This document shows positions 51,415-59,020 of a stretch of DNA of 64,000 nt, in pieces. Origin of the DNA: an uncultured bacterium (GTDB taxonomy: Bacteria > Elusimicrobiota > Elusimicrobia > Elusimicrobiales > Elusimicrobiaceae); contig CASFOP010000007.1 in the NCBI GenBank assembly GCA_949296525.1, forward strand, positions 1 through 64,000, given 5' to 3'. The translations under genes and the position numbers were made by a program. Position 1 is the first letter of the stretch. Each line of letters begins with the position of its first letter. The notes below the pieces were generated by a model. That model ran no database searches and was not told the origin of the DNA. It worked only from the letters and a program-made list of their open reading frames with translations.

Positions 51415-51953
51415 ATTTGCCGGTTGTTTGTATAAGTGATGAGTGCCATTCCTCCGAAACGGCACGTATCCTGGAACTGTTAACGCAGTATGGCTGCCGC
51501 CAGCCCGTATATTTGTTGGCCCATTATATTAATCCTGCCACACGGCAGAGCCTGGAAAACATGGCGGCAGAAAAAGGCCTAACCCTCTTGTGGCGGGAAT
51601 GCGGAGATGGGCTGATTTATGCCTACTTCTGCGGGGAAAACGGTTATCTGCCGACAGAACTGACCCTTTTATTATTGCCGTGGATACTCCCTGACAAAAA
51701 AGTATTGGTGCTAGGAGGTAAAATAACAACCCGCGAGATAGAGAGCCTGGCCATCGCGACAGCAGAACATGAAAGTACCGTTCTGGAAGGCGGGCTTCCA
51801 CCGTTTTCTCAGGCAGCACAGATTCATTTGGCTGCCGCGCGCCGAGACATACGGAATATAGAAAGCCTTTTGGAACAGAACCGTCATATTTATAAAAAAT
51901 TCCCCATCTGGCGAGTCTGGGGAATATTCGCCACTACTGTGAGGACTTTATGA
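51393..51953 (+). CDS. Degenerate, truncated GT8-fold protein
   Basis: 186 residues from the ATG at 51393, inside the end of the previous gene. It parallels the first half of the GT8 upstream: VVCISDECHSSETARILELL matches ICFASDNN..., PVYLLAHYINPATRQSLENM matches the next helix, and LPWILPDKKVLVLGGKITT replaces IPQLI..DKVLYLDCDVMV. The DxD is therefore GGK and the acceptor half is missing. It is probably non-catalytic. It overlaps the GT2 gene by 4 bases, so it is translated within an intact operon and not obviously decaying. Confidence 0.65.
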   Translation: MPVHGILNLPVVCISDECHSSETARILELLTQYGCRQPVYLLAHYINPATRQSLENMAAEKGLTLLWRECGDGLIYAYFCGENGYLPTELTLLLLPWILPDKKVLVLGGKITTREIESLAIATAEHESTVLEGGLPPFSQAAQIHLAAARRDIRNIESLLEQNRHIYKKFPIWRVWGIFATTVRTL

Positions 51954-53002
51954 ACTATCCATTTCTGTCTTTTATAGTTCCCATCTATAATACAGAACGT
52001 TTTTTGCCGCGTTGTCTGGATAGTATTTTATTCCAAAATTACCCAAACCTGGAGATTATCTGCGTAGATGATCATTCCGTAGATGCCTCTGCGGGGATTT
52101 TGCAGCATTATGCCAAAAAACATCCGTCTATAAAGGTGTTTAGTACTTGCGGAAAAGGGGTTGCCGATACTCGCAATACGGGGCTAATACAGGCAACGGG
52201 GGAGTGGATAGGGTTTGTAGACAGCGATGATTTCCTGCTCCCGAATGCCCTGCAGGAAATAACTTCTTATTTGACTGAAGACATAGATCTTATGGTTTGG
52301 GGATATGAATTATATTTTGAAACACAGTCTGAAAGTAGAGTGCCTGAACGGGCCAATATATGCAAAGATGGAAAGCTTTATTTTAAAGGGAAGAAAAATT
52401 TTTCCTTTAGAACAGCAAGACATACCCCGGTAGTCTTATGGAACAAATTGTTCCGTGCCGATATTATACGGGAACGCCACATTGCGTTTCCCCGTGATGT
52501 ATCTTTCGGAGAAGATAATGCCTTTTTTTGGAAATATTTTTTATACTGCCGTAAGGCCTATTTTTTACCAAAGGCTCTATACGCTTATGTTCAGCATTCC
52601 GCGTCCCTTATGAACCGGCTGGAAAAACGCCACCTGCCCAAACAAGATACTCATATGCAGGCCGCAGAAGATATATACCATTTCTATCAGCTCCACAGGG
52701 CATTGCACTCCCATGCCAAAGAACTGGAAAAAATCTGTTTATGGGTTTTTTATTTCCTATGGGAGCATACCCCAGTAGAAAAAAAGGCAGATATTTTTCA
52801 ATTGGGCGTCCGGTTTTTCAGACAGCATTCATTTAAAGGGCGTAATGCTGCCGTAAAAGCCCTATTGAAAGGAAATATGGGACAATTTTTAAAGATAAGG
52901 CAAAAAGGCAGCCTGTTGGAGCAGATTTTTTCTTTTAGAAACATTAATGGTTATAAGTCTCTGACCCTGTTCGGAGTTAACATACCGCTTTATAAAAAAT
53001 GA
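51950..53002 (+). CDS. Glycosyltransferase family 2
   Basis: 350 residues. FIVPIYNTERFLPRCLDSIL opening, ICVDDHSVDAS, DTRNTGLIQATGEWIGFVDSDDF with the DSDD metal site, and SFGEDNAFFWKYF for the catalytic ED. The C-terminus has helical SALMNR-like VQHSASLMNR. It adds a sugar to LPS or another envelope glycan. Start overlaps the preceding gene at ATGA. It converges with the flavin reductase gene with 3 bases between stops. Confidence 0.92.
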   Translation: MNYPFLSFIVPIYNTERFLPRCLDSILFQNYPNLEIICVDDHSVDASAGILQHYAKKHPSIKVFSTCGKGVADTRNTGLIQATGEWIGFVDSDDFLLPNALQEITSYLTEDIDLMVWGYELYFETQSESRVPERANICKDGKLYFKGKKNFSFRTARHTPVVLWNKLFRADIIRERHIAFPRDVSFGEDNAFFWKYFLYCRKAYFLPKALYAYVQHSASLMNRLEKRHLPKQDTHMQAAEDIYHFYQLHRALHSHAKELEKICLWVFYFLWEHTPVEKKADIFQLGVRFFRQHSFKGRNAAVKALLKGNMGQFLKIRQKGSLLEQIFSFRNINGYKSLTLFGVNIPLYKK

Positions 53003-53005
53003 TTT

Positions 53006-53554
53006 TTACAGCCCGGGCGGTAACTTGTCTTTCATCAGGCGGCGTAGATTGCGCTGGCTGCCGTCCAATGTGAAAGTTCCGTCCCCGCGCGCATGCCAAA
53101 GGCGGCCTGTGGCTTTGCTTTTGTCGGCCACTATGCGCTTTACGCGCAGCACCACAAAGCCGTATTCTTTAATAATCCGCTCCACTTTGCATTCCAGGCA
53201 GGCCTGACAGCCCGCTAGCAGCGGTGCCTTGACCGTTTTGGCCGGCAGGGCGCGCAGATGAAAACGGGCGAATTTGTCGCAGTCAGCCCCGCTTACATCG
53301 CCGATTTTAACGGCTGTTTCCAGCATATCCTGCGCCGGAATACAAACCACGCATTCTTTACTTTTGCGCAGGGCCTCAAAGGAATAGTTCCACGGGCCCG
53401 TGGCCATCACGGCCCCGCCGTCAAAATCTATGGGCATAATCCAGGAAATGGTCATCACATTGTTTTGTTGGCCGTCAAAAGTGGTAATTAAAGTCAGCGG
53501 CCCGGGCTCCAAAAAAAGCAAGGCTTTGGGCAAAGCAATTTCTCTGTAAGGCAT
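53006..53554 (-). CDS. Flavin reductase-like FMN-binding protein
   Basis: 182 residues from the ATG at 53554 (GGAGGGAGCT upstream). PGPLTLITTFDGQQNNVMTISW and the split-barrel FMN fold (GPWNYSFEALRKSKECVVCIP) identify the family; Cys pair CQACLEC in the middle is notable. It may reduce or use FMN with an unknown partner. Confidence 0.88.
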   Translation of the reverse strand: MPYREIALPKALLFLEPGPLTLITTFDGQQNNVMTISWIMPIDFDGGAVMATGPWNYSFEALRKSKECVVCIPAQDMLETAVKIGDVSGADCDKFARFHLRALPAKTVKAPLLAGCQACLECKVERIIKEYGFVVLRVKRIVADKSKATGRLWHARGDGTFTLDGSQRNLRRLMKDKLPPGL

Positions 53555-53617
53555 AGCTCCCTCCGTTTCTTTTATTATATCCCGTTTTTTGCTAGAGTAA
53601 AAGAAAAAGGAGGGTAT

Positions 53618-53851
53618 ATGAAACACACTGTTATCGGCATTGAACTAAAAAACCGCCAAAATGAAGCGGCCGTTTTACAAGATATTTTGACGCGTTACGG
53701 TTGCAGCATCAAAACGCGTATCGGCCTGCACGACGTGGCGGAAAACCAGTGCGCGGCGGGAGGGATTATCCTGCTGGACGTCATCAGCAGGGAAGAAGAA
53801 CTGCTCAAAGAGCTTTCCGGCAAATTTAATGTGCAAACCATGCGTTTTTAA
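53618..53851 (+). CDS. Small ACT-like protein (TM1266-type)
   Basis: 77 residues; AAAGGAGGGTAT precedes the ATG. VIGIELKNRQNEAAVLQDILTRYG, then IKTRIGLHDV and a final VQTMRF fit the ferredoxin-like ACT domain of the TM1266 family (annotated as iron-hydrogenase-associated regulators). No hydrogenase is nearby, so the role is open. Confidence 0.55.
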   Translation: MKHTVIGIELKNRQNEAAVLQDILTRYGCSIKTRIGLHDVAENQCAAGGIILLDVISREEELLKELSGKFNVQTMRF

Positions 53852-53881
53852 GTCTTAAAGCAATATAAGACACACCTGTCG

Positions 53882-53895
53882 TACAAATATTTGTA
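53882..53895. other. Perfect 14-base AT-rich palindrome
   Basis: TACAAATATTTGTA between convergent genes. Could be an operator or part of a bidirectional terminator; unassigned. Confidence 0.35.
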
Positions 53896-53900
53896 AGCCA

Positions 53901-53933
53901 TAAAATCCCCGGCCGCACGGAAAACAGCCGGGG
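53901..53933 (-). terminator. Terminator after the metallo-beta-lactamase-fold gene
   Basis: CCCCGGC (53907-53913) and GCCGGGG (53927-53933); minus-strand ATTTTA follows. Confidence 0.75.
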
Positions 53934-53968
53934 TACTGCTCCGGGGGGAGGAGGAGAAACCCGGAAAT

Positions 53969-55069
53969 CTATTTTACTTCCTCCCACCAGGCTCGCGTAA
54001 GCGTCTGCCCGGGCACATATTTCTGCCCCATCAGTGGGGAAACCAGCTTTACGCCCTGCTCTTTGGCCAACGAGGCCACTTTGCTTATGGATTCATTCCA
54101 CGGGTGCTGGCCCAGGTTAAACACGCCCCAATGCACGGGGATAAATTCTTGGGCGCCGATGTCCTGCGCCGCCTGCACGGCCTGATGGGGGAAAAGGTGT
54201 ATCCCCGGCCAGCCTTCATTCCAGGCGTCTATTTCAATAAAAGCCAAGTCAAACGGGCCGTATTTCCTGCCAATGCTGTGGTACAAATCTGCGTCATAGC
54301 CGCTGTCCCCGCTGATGTATATTTTTTTATCTCCGCTTTGCAGGATATAAGACACCCACAGGGTTTTATTGCGGTCATCGGGCCGGCGGTTGGAATAATG
54401 CCCCGTTTCGCCCGCCGTCACGGTCAGCGTCCCGTCCTGCAGGCTCTCATCCCAGCCCAGCTCCCGTATACGGGCGGCCGGAATGCCCCAGGAACGCAGG
54501 GCCGCTCCCACCCCCAGCGGCACGATAAAAAGCGCATCACGGTCTTTTAAAGCGCGCAGGGTCGCGGCTTCCAGGTGGTCATAGTGGTTGTGCGTAATCA
54601 GCACATAGTCCACGGGCGGGATATCCTGCCGTTTTAAGGGCGAGGGGACATACCGCTTAAACAGCCCGGGCACGGGGGCGGCGTTGCCGAATACGGGGTC
54701 CACCAAAAAGCGTTTTCCGTCCAGCTCAATAATCAGCGAAGAATGCCCCAGCCAGTAGGCCGCCATTTCCTCCGGCGTGCCGAAAGAAGCGGGCGTCAGC
54801 TGCTGTGTGGGCAGCTCCGGCACGTCATTTCCGGCTAAAAAAAGTTTTAACATACTGCTTTTTCCTCCGGACATTTTTTCCGGATGGACGGAAATATCCG
54901 TGCGGCTTACAAAGTGCCCGTTTTGAAAATAAGGCAAATTTTCATACTTTTTCAATTCCTGCGCAGAGGGGGCAGCCCCCAGCTGGCGCCAGGCATACAC
55001 TCCCAACGCTCCGACGGCCAGCAATACAAACAAGAAGCAAAATCCCATCACCCGAAACACTTTTTTCAT
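53969..55069 (-). CDS. Membrane-anchored metallo-beta-lactamase-fold hydrolase (NAPE-PLD/UlaG type)
   Basis: 366 residues. N-terminal hydrophobic anchor (6-26). The zinc motif HNHYDHLE is complete, preceded by AYWLGHSSLIIELDG and LVDPVFGNAAPVPG, and followed by ISGDSGYD (Asp) and FIPVHWG (His). This arrangement is typical of the N-acyl-phosphatidylethanolamine phospholipase D-like branch. Likely periplasmic phosphodiesterase or lactonase; substrate unknown. Last in the MerR cluster, behind an intergenic GC hairpin. Confidence 0.88.
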   Translation of the reverse strand: MKKVFRVMGFCFLFVLLAVGALGVYAWRQLGAAPSAQELKKYENLPYFQNGHFVSRTDISVHPEKMSGGKSSMLKLFLAGNDVPELPTQQLTPASFGTPEEMAAYWLGHSSLIIELDGKRFLVDPVFGNAAPVPGLFKRYVPSPLKRQDIPPVDYVLITHNHYDHLEAATLRALKDRDALFIVPLGVGAALRSWGIPAARIRELGWDESLQDGTLTVTAGETGHYSNRRPDDRNKTLWVSYILQSGDKKIYISGDSGYDADLYHSIGRKYGPFDLAFIEIDAWNEGWPGIHLFPHQAVQAAQDIGAQEFIPVHWGVFNLGQHPWNESISKVASLAKEQGVKLVSPLMGQKYVPGQTLTRAWWEEVK

Positions 55070-55096
55070 CGTTTATTTTTCCGTATCAAATAAGGA

Positions 55097-55130
55097 GGGG
55101 CCGGCGCGCACGCGGCGCGGGCCGGCCCCG
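55097..55130 (-). terminator. GC-rich intercistronic hairpin
   Basis: GGGGCCGGC and GCCGGCCCC surround a GC-rich loop between the DUF362 and metallo-beta-lactamase-fold genes. No T run follows directly, so partial attenuation or RNA processing is more likely than full termination. Confidence 0.5.
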
Positions 55131-55135
55131 CAAGA

Positions 55136-56119
55136 CTATTTGTCCAAGTCCACTAATTCATATTCGCCGGTGCCCATGCCCAGTTCTTTCATGTAAGAAA
55201 GCTGGCGCAGGCCCTCGCGGGTTTCAATGCGTTCCTTGAGGTCGTGCAGTTCCGCTTCCGGCAGCTGATAGACCATGTCAATGGAGGCCTGGTCCACGGC
55301 CACGAGGTCGGTGGAAGCCAAAATGCCGATATCATGGGCTTTGACGGGCGCGGCGGAAGTGCCGGCGCAGTCGCAGTCCACGGACATATTGCGCAGTACA
55401 TTAATAAAGGCAATATGCGGCGCGAAATGGTCTACGGTAGCTTTGGCAGACTCTACCATGTTCTCTTGGAAGCGGGCTCCGCTGGTACCCCAGTTGTTGT
55501 CATTGCTGCTGCCGTGAATCATCGCTTTGCCGATTTTGGCGTCAGCGCAGCCGATGGCGATGTTTTTCATGGAACCGCCGTATCCGCCCATGGCGTGGCC
55601 TTTAAAATGCGTCAGCACCAGCATAGAGTCATAATTGAGCATATGCTTGCCGACGGACATTTCTTTAAAGTGCTTGCCGCCTTTGACCGGAATCATGACG
55701 GCGCCGTCCTCGTCCATAATATCCACGGGGCTGAAGGTCCAGCCGTTGATTTTTAAGGTTTCGCGGTGGCCTTTGGTGGTCTGGCGCGGGCTGTCATAAA
55801 GCACATTGGTTTCCACAATCGTGCCGTTGGGGATTTGGGTCAGCAGTTCTTTGACCCATTCGCGCGGCAGAATGTTCGGCCCGTGCGGCTCGCCGGTGTG
55901 CAGCTTAATGGCCACTTTGCCCGTCAGGTTTTGGTTGATTTTACTGTACACCTTTTTTAACCCTTCGGCGGAAAGGTCGCGCGTGAAATACACCACAGCC
56001 TTTTTGCCTTCCGTCTGTGCGGGGGCTGCCGCCTCCGCCGGCGCGTCGGGTGAAGAACACGCCGCCAGGCAGGCGCAGGCCATAAACAGCCCCGGTAAAG
56101 AAATTTCCGTCTTTTTCAT
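55136..56119 (-). CDS. DUF362-domain lipoprotein
   Basis: 327 residues from the ATG at 56119 (GAGGAGAAAG upstream). Lipobox ACLAAC. DUF362 core: VVYFTRDLSAEGLKK, VAIKLHTGEPHGPNILP, LTHFKGHAMGGYGGSMKNIAIG and ASTDLVAVDQASIDMVYQ. DUF362 proteins are often fused to 4Fe-4S domains; none is present here. Function unsettled, usually linked to redox metabolism. Overlaps the preceding small gene at ATGA. Confidence 0.9.
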   Translation of the reverse strand: MKKTEISLPGLFMACACLAACSSPDAPAEAAAPAQTEGKKAVVYFTRDLSAEGLKKVYSKINQNLTGKVAIKLHTGEPHGPNILPREWVKELLTQIPNGTIVETNVLYDSPRQTTKGHRETLKINGWTFSPVDIMDEDGAVMIPVKGGKHFKEMSVGKHMLNYDSMLVLTHFKGHAMGGYGGSMKNIAIGCADAKIGKAMIHGSSNDNNWGTSGARFQENMVESAKATVDHFAPHIAFINVLRNMSVDCDCAGTSAAPVKAHDIGILASTDLVAVDQASIDMVYQLPEAELHDLKERIETREGLRQLSYMKELGMGTGEYELVDLDK

Positions 56120-56337
56120 TTGCTTTCTCCTCGTTGCATTATTAAATAAGTCCCTGCGGCAAACAGCCAAAATATACCGGCCGAAGCGGCCAGAAATCCG
56201 GCCGCGGATCCGTCCCAGAAGCCGAAAGAGGACTCAAAAAATAGTTTATCCCATAGCCGCAGGCGTATAAACCCCAGCGCGCCCCAGGCGGCAAAAAGCA
56301 GAGCGGCGTCCGTTATGCGGCGCAGGCAACGGCTCAA
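56116..56337 (-). CDS. Small two-helix membrane protein
   Basis: 73 residues, apparently from a TTG one base beyond the flavodoxin stop. Two hydrophobic segments (about 10-27 and 45-67) flank a short loop (RLWDKLFFESSFGFWDG). No family recognised. Tight coupling at both ends (1 base and a 4-base overlap) argues it is real. Confidence 0.6.
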   Translation of the reverse strand: MSRCLRRITDAALLFAAWGALGFIRLRLWDKLFFESSFGFWDGSAAGFLAASAGIFWLFAAGTYLIMQRGESK

Positions 56338-56338
56338 C

Positions 56339-56962
56339 TTAAAACCCCAGCCGGCCCAGCCAGTTGTTTAACGCGCTTTCAGACGCGCCGGAAGAACGGC
56401 CCGCAAAAGCGCCCCCTTCCAACACGGTGGCATTGGGCAGTGCGGCGCGCATGTCCTTTTCGCAGTTTTGCATTCCGCCGCCGACGTGCGTGTTAAAAGG
56501 CACTACGGTTTTGCCCGTAAAGTCGTTTTTCTCCAGGAAAGACGACACCGCCGGCGCCAGCGTACCCCACCAGTTCGGCGTGCCGATAAACACCACGTCA
56601 TATTGGCTGATGTCCGGCATGGCGCCCGTCAGTTCGGGGCGGAATCCGGCCTCTATTTCTTCTTTGGCCTGCTGGGTCATCGGGCGGTAAGCCTCCGGAT
56701 AGGCATGGTCGGTTTTGATTTCGTACAAATCCCCGCCCGTTTTGGCCGCTATCTGGCGCGCCACGGCGGCGGTATTGCCCGAATAGGAATAATAAGCCAC
56801 TAATACTTTTTTAGGCATACTCTCTTCTCCCGCGGGTGCGGCGGCCTGCGTCTGCACAGGGGCCGCGGCGCCCGTTTCCATCTGCGGGTCGGCCGTTTTG
56901 GCGCAGGCTATGCCGCCCAGCGCCAAAAAGCCCGCAAAAGTCAAACCCCATATTTTTCTCAT
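56339..56962 (-). CDS. Exported flavodoxin lipoprotein
   Basis: 207 residues. Signal with GGIAC lipobox, Ala/Gln linker, then a full flavodoxin domain: VAYYSYSGNTAAVA (FMN phosphate loop), FIGTPNWWGTLAPAVSSFL and NTHVGGGMQNCEKDM. Flavodoxins normally work in the cytoplasm; an exported form implies FMN delivery or folding outside, as known for some gut-bacterial flavoproteins. Part of the MerR operon. Confidence 0.9.
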   Translation of the reverse strand: MRKIWGLTFAGFLALGGIACAKTADPQMETGAAAPVQTQAAAPAGEESMPKKVLVAYYSYSGNTAAVARQIAAKTGGDLYEIKTDHAYPEAYRPMTQQAKEEIEAGFRPELTGAMPDISQYDVVFIGTPNWWGTLAPAVSSFLEKNDFTGKTVVPFNTHVGGGMQNCEKDMRAALPNATVLEGGAFAGRSSGASESALNNWLGRLGF

Positions 56963-56971
56963 AACTGTTCC

Positions 56972-57469
56972 TTATTTGTATTCTTTCTCCGTCACGGGTT
57001 CCAGCCATTCGGTTTTCCCGTTCAAATGCGCATTGGGTTCCAAAGACACATGCACAAACCAGCAGTCCGGCGCGGCCCCGTGCCAATGCTCCACCTTGGG
57101 CGGAATGCGCACGATATCGCCTTTGTGCAGGACTTGGATTTCTTTGCCTCTTTCCTGGTAGCGGCCTTCGCCGTTTAACACCAGCAGGATTTGCCCGCCG
57201 TCGTGTTTGTGCCAGTTCGTGCGTGCGCCCGGCTCAAACGTAACGTTGCCGACGGGCAGGTTCCACACGTCCTCTTTGGGGTTGAGCATATTCAAATACG
57301 TCTGCCCCGTGAAGAACTGCCCGTACGGATTGGGCTCACCCTGTTCAAATACGGTTTCAATAGGTGCTTTTCTCATGGTTTTCTTTTCCTCTTTGTTTAA
57401 TTTGCAATAGACCACCCCGCTGCACAGCAGCAACAAGGCCAGTACGGCTGTGATTTTTCCAAAACGCAT
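56972..57469 (-). CDS. Exported cupin-domain protein
   Basis: 165 residues. N-terminal signal or anchor (VLALLLLCSGVVYC, possibly a lipobox Cys at 22). Cupin motif 1 GARTNWHKHDGGQILLVLNGEG and motif 2 KGDIVRIPPKVEHWHG provide metal-binding His residues. Matches cupins found beside carboxymuconolactone-decarboxylase-like and flavodoxin genes. Enzyme activity unknown. Confidence 0.88.
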   Translation of the reverse strand: MRFGKITAVLALLLLCSGVVYCKLNKEEKKTMRKAPIETVFEQGEPNPYGQFFTGQTYLNMLNPKEDVWNLPVGNVTFEPGARTNWHKHDGGQILLVLNGEGRYQERGKEIQVLHKGDIVRIPPKVEHWHGAAPDCWFVHVSLEPNAHLNGKTEWLEPVTEKEYK

Positions 57470-57481
57470 ACCGCCTCCTTT

Positions 57482-57925
57482 TTACTTCATAATTTCCAGC
57501 CGCGCGCGGAAATCCCGCTTCTGCGCGGCCAAATCTTCCAGCCCGCTCTGCACGTCGCCCAGCCAGATCAGGCTTTTGTCTATTTTTGTTCCGTGCTCTT
57601 TATAGAAAATGCCCATATTGCCCCACGGCGCGTAAATAAACATGCGCCCCGCAGAGGCCACCATGCCGCGCGGCGCGGCGGACAAATCCAGCGGGCGGGG
57701 GAAATCGGTGATTTTCTCTTCGCCGGCAAAATCACGGAACGTAAACTCCGCCGGCAGCAGGGCCGCCAGCTGGGCCACGGCGGCGTTGTCCTGCATGAGC
57801 AGCACCGCTTCCCGGCCGTTAAAAGTCATTTTTATTTTCATAGGTTCCTTTTGCTCCGCCGCGGCCCACACGGCTCCGGCCAGCAGGCCCAAACAAAGCA
57901 AGACAGCCAATTTTTTCATAAGCAT
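57482..57925 (-). CDS. Exported cyclophilin-like fold protein
   Basis: 147 residues from 57925, or 145 from the second Met at 57919. Signal peptide ends near VWAAA. MTFNGREAVLLMQDNAAVAQLAALLP, YAPWGNMGIFYKEHG and LIWLGDVQSGLEDLA match the cyclophilin-like domain (COG4925 type) that accompanies flavodoxins in many gut bacteria. Its ATG abuts the stop of the reductase gene. Confidence 0.85.
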   Translation of the reverse strand: MLMKKLAVLLCLGLLAGAVWAAAEQKEPMKIKMTFNGREAVLLMQDNAAVAQLAALLPAEFTFRDFAGEEKITDFPRPLDLSAAPRGMVASAGRMFIYAPWGNMGIFYKEHGTKIDKSLIWLGDVQSGLEDLAAQKRDFRARLEIMK

Positions 57926-58465
57926 TTAACAGTTTTTGCCCGCTTCGTAGGCTTGCTGGTACACGGGCAGGTCTTTTACTTCCCCTGCCTGCCATGCACC
58001 CGTGCCGTAAATGACGCCTTTTTCGCGTGCGCCTTCCAGGCAGTCCTCGGTAAATCCGCGCAGGGTTTCCAGCGTGCGGCGCATATTTTTATGCTCCGTA
58101 TCCGCCGCCGTGAGAATAAAATAAAACTCTTTGTCTTTCATCTCCGTATATCTGGGCACGCAGCGGTCAATAAACGTTTTGAGCTGCCCGTCGCAGGAAT
58201 AAAAATACACCGGCGTGGCAAACACGATAACGTCTGCATTGACCATTTTGTCCAGCAGCGGGGCCATATCGTCTTTCTGCACGCAGGCGTGCGTGCTATT
58301 GCATACGCCGCAGCCCAGGCAGTAATTGATTTTTTTATCCCGCAGAAAGATTTTCTCTGCCTGATGGCCCGCTTCCTGTGCGCCGGCCAAAAAGCGGTCA
58401 CACAACAAATCGGAATTGCCGCCCTTGCGCGGGCTGGCGGAAATAATCAGTACATTCTTGCTCAT
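57926..58465 (-). CDS. NADPH-dependent FMN reductase / flavodoxin-fold protein
   Basis: 179 residues. LIISASPRKGGNSDLLCDRF is the FMN loop; CLGCGVCNSTHAC is a compact Cys motif (CX2CX2CX5C) of the iron-sulfur flavoprotein type; ATPVYFYSCDGQLKTFIDRC follows. Cytoplasmic, coupled to the MerR gene by an ATGA overlap. Confidence 0.92.
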   Translation of the reverse strand: MSKNVLIISASPRKGGNSDLLCDRFLAGAQEAGHQAEKIFLRDKKINYCLGCGVCNSTHACVQKDDMAPLLDKMVNADVIVFATPVYFYSCDGQLKTFIDRCVPRYTEMKDKEFYFILTAADTEHKNMRRTLETLRGFTEDCLEGAREKGVIYGTGAWQAGEVKDLPVYQQAYEAGKNC

Positions 58466-58854
58466 TTATTTTTCCTCCGGCCTAACAGTTCTTTCTCACA
58501 GGCCACGATTTTCTTGTCGTAAAAGTCTATTTTATAGTTTAGCCGCTTGAGGGTTTCCTGCATTTCCTGCAAACGCTCCTGCAGTTTGGCGCGTTCGGCA
58601 ATCAGCAGGTCTTTGCGCTTTTGCAAAGTGCGGTTGCCTTTGGCGTGCAGGCTGATATATTCGCGCAGGGTTTCTATGGACAGGCCCGCCCCGCGCATAC
58701 ATTTAATAAATTCCACCCAGCCGCAGTCCTGCTCCGTATAATCGCGTATGCCGCTTTCGTTGCGGTGCACCGGGGGGATTAAACCTTCTTTTTCATAGTA
58801 ACGCAGGGTATCTATGGAAAGGCCGTATTTTTTGCTGACTTGCGAAATGTTCAT
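58462..58854 (-). CDS. MerR-family regulator
   Basis: 130 residues. Winged helix MNISQVSKKYGLSIDTLRYYEKEGLIPP and a long C-terminal coiled coil (RTLQKRKDLLIAERAKLQERLQEMQETLKRL). Only one C-terminal Cys (VACEKELL), so it resembles the AdhR/NmlR group that senses electrophiles or aldehydes more than metal sensors. Heads the operon of six downstream redox genes. Confidence 0.93.
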   Translation of the reverse strand: MNISQVSKKYGLSIDTLRYYEKEGLIPPVHRNESGIRDYTEQDCGWVEFIKCMRGAGLSIETLREYISLHAKGNRTLQKRKDLLIAERAKLQERLQEMQETLKRLNYKIDFYDKKIVACEKELLGRRKNK

Positions 58855-58872
58855 TTTCGCCTCCTTATTAAA

Positions 58873-58903
58873 ATTGTAATACCTGGAGTTAACTTCAAGT
58901 CAA
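58873..58903 (-). promoter_or_regulatory. MerR-type promoter with 19-base spacer
   Basis: Minus strand TTGACT (58903-58898), 19-base spacer, TACAAT (58878-58873). The spacer holds the dyad CTTGAAGTT-AACTCCAGG (58899-58882), closely like AdhR/NmlR operators. A long spacer twisted by the regulator is the hallmark of MerR activation. Confidence 0.88.
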
Positions 58904-59005
58904 GCGTTTTTTTATTTTTCTTCGCTGATCCCGCGCCGGCCGCCGGTATGGCTGGAGCCGGCTCAAGCTCCGGCCTGCGGGTACAGCACGCAAGCAAAAC
59001 AAATT

Positions 59006-59014
59006 TGTTATAGT
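59006..59014 (+). promoter_or_regulatory. Extended -10, 6 bases before the GT8 ATG
   Basis: TGT-TATAGT with the hexamer at 59009-59014 and ATG at 59021; no Shine-Dalgarno. Confidence 0.55.
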
Positions 59015-59020
59015 ATCGGT

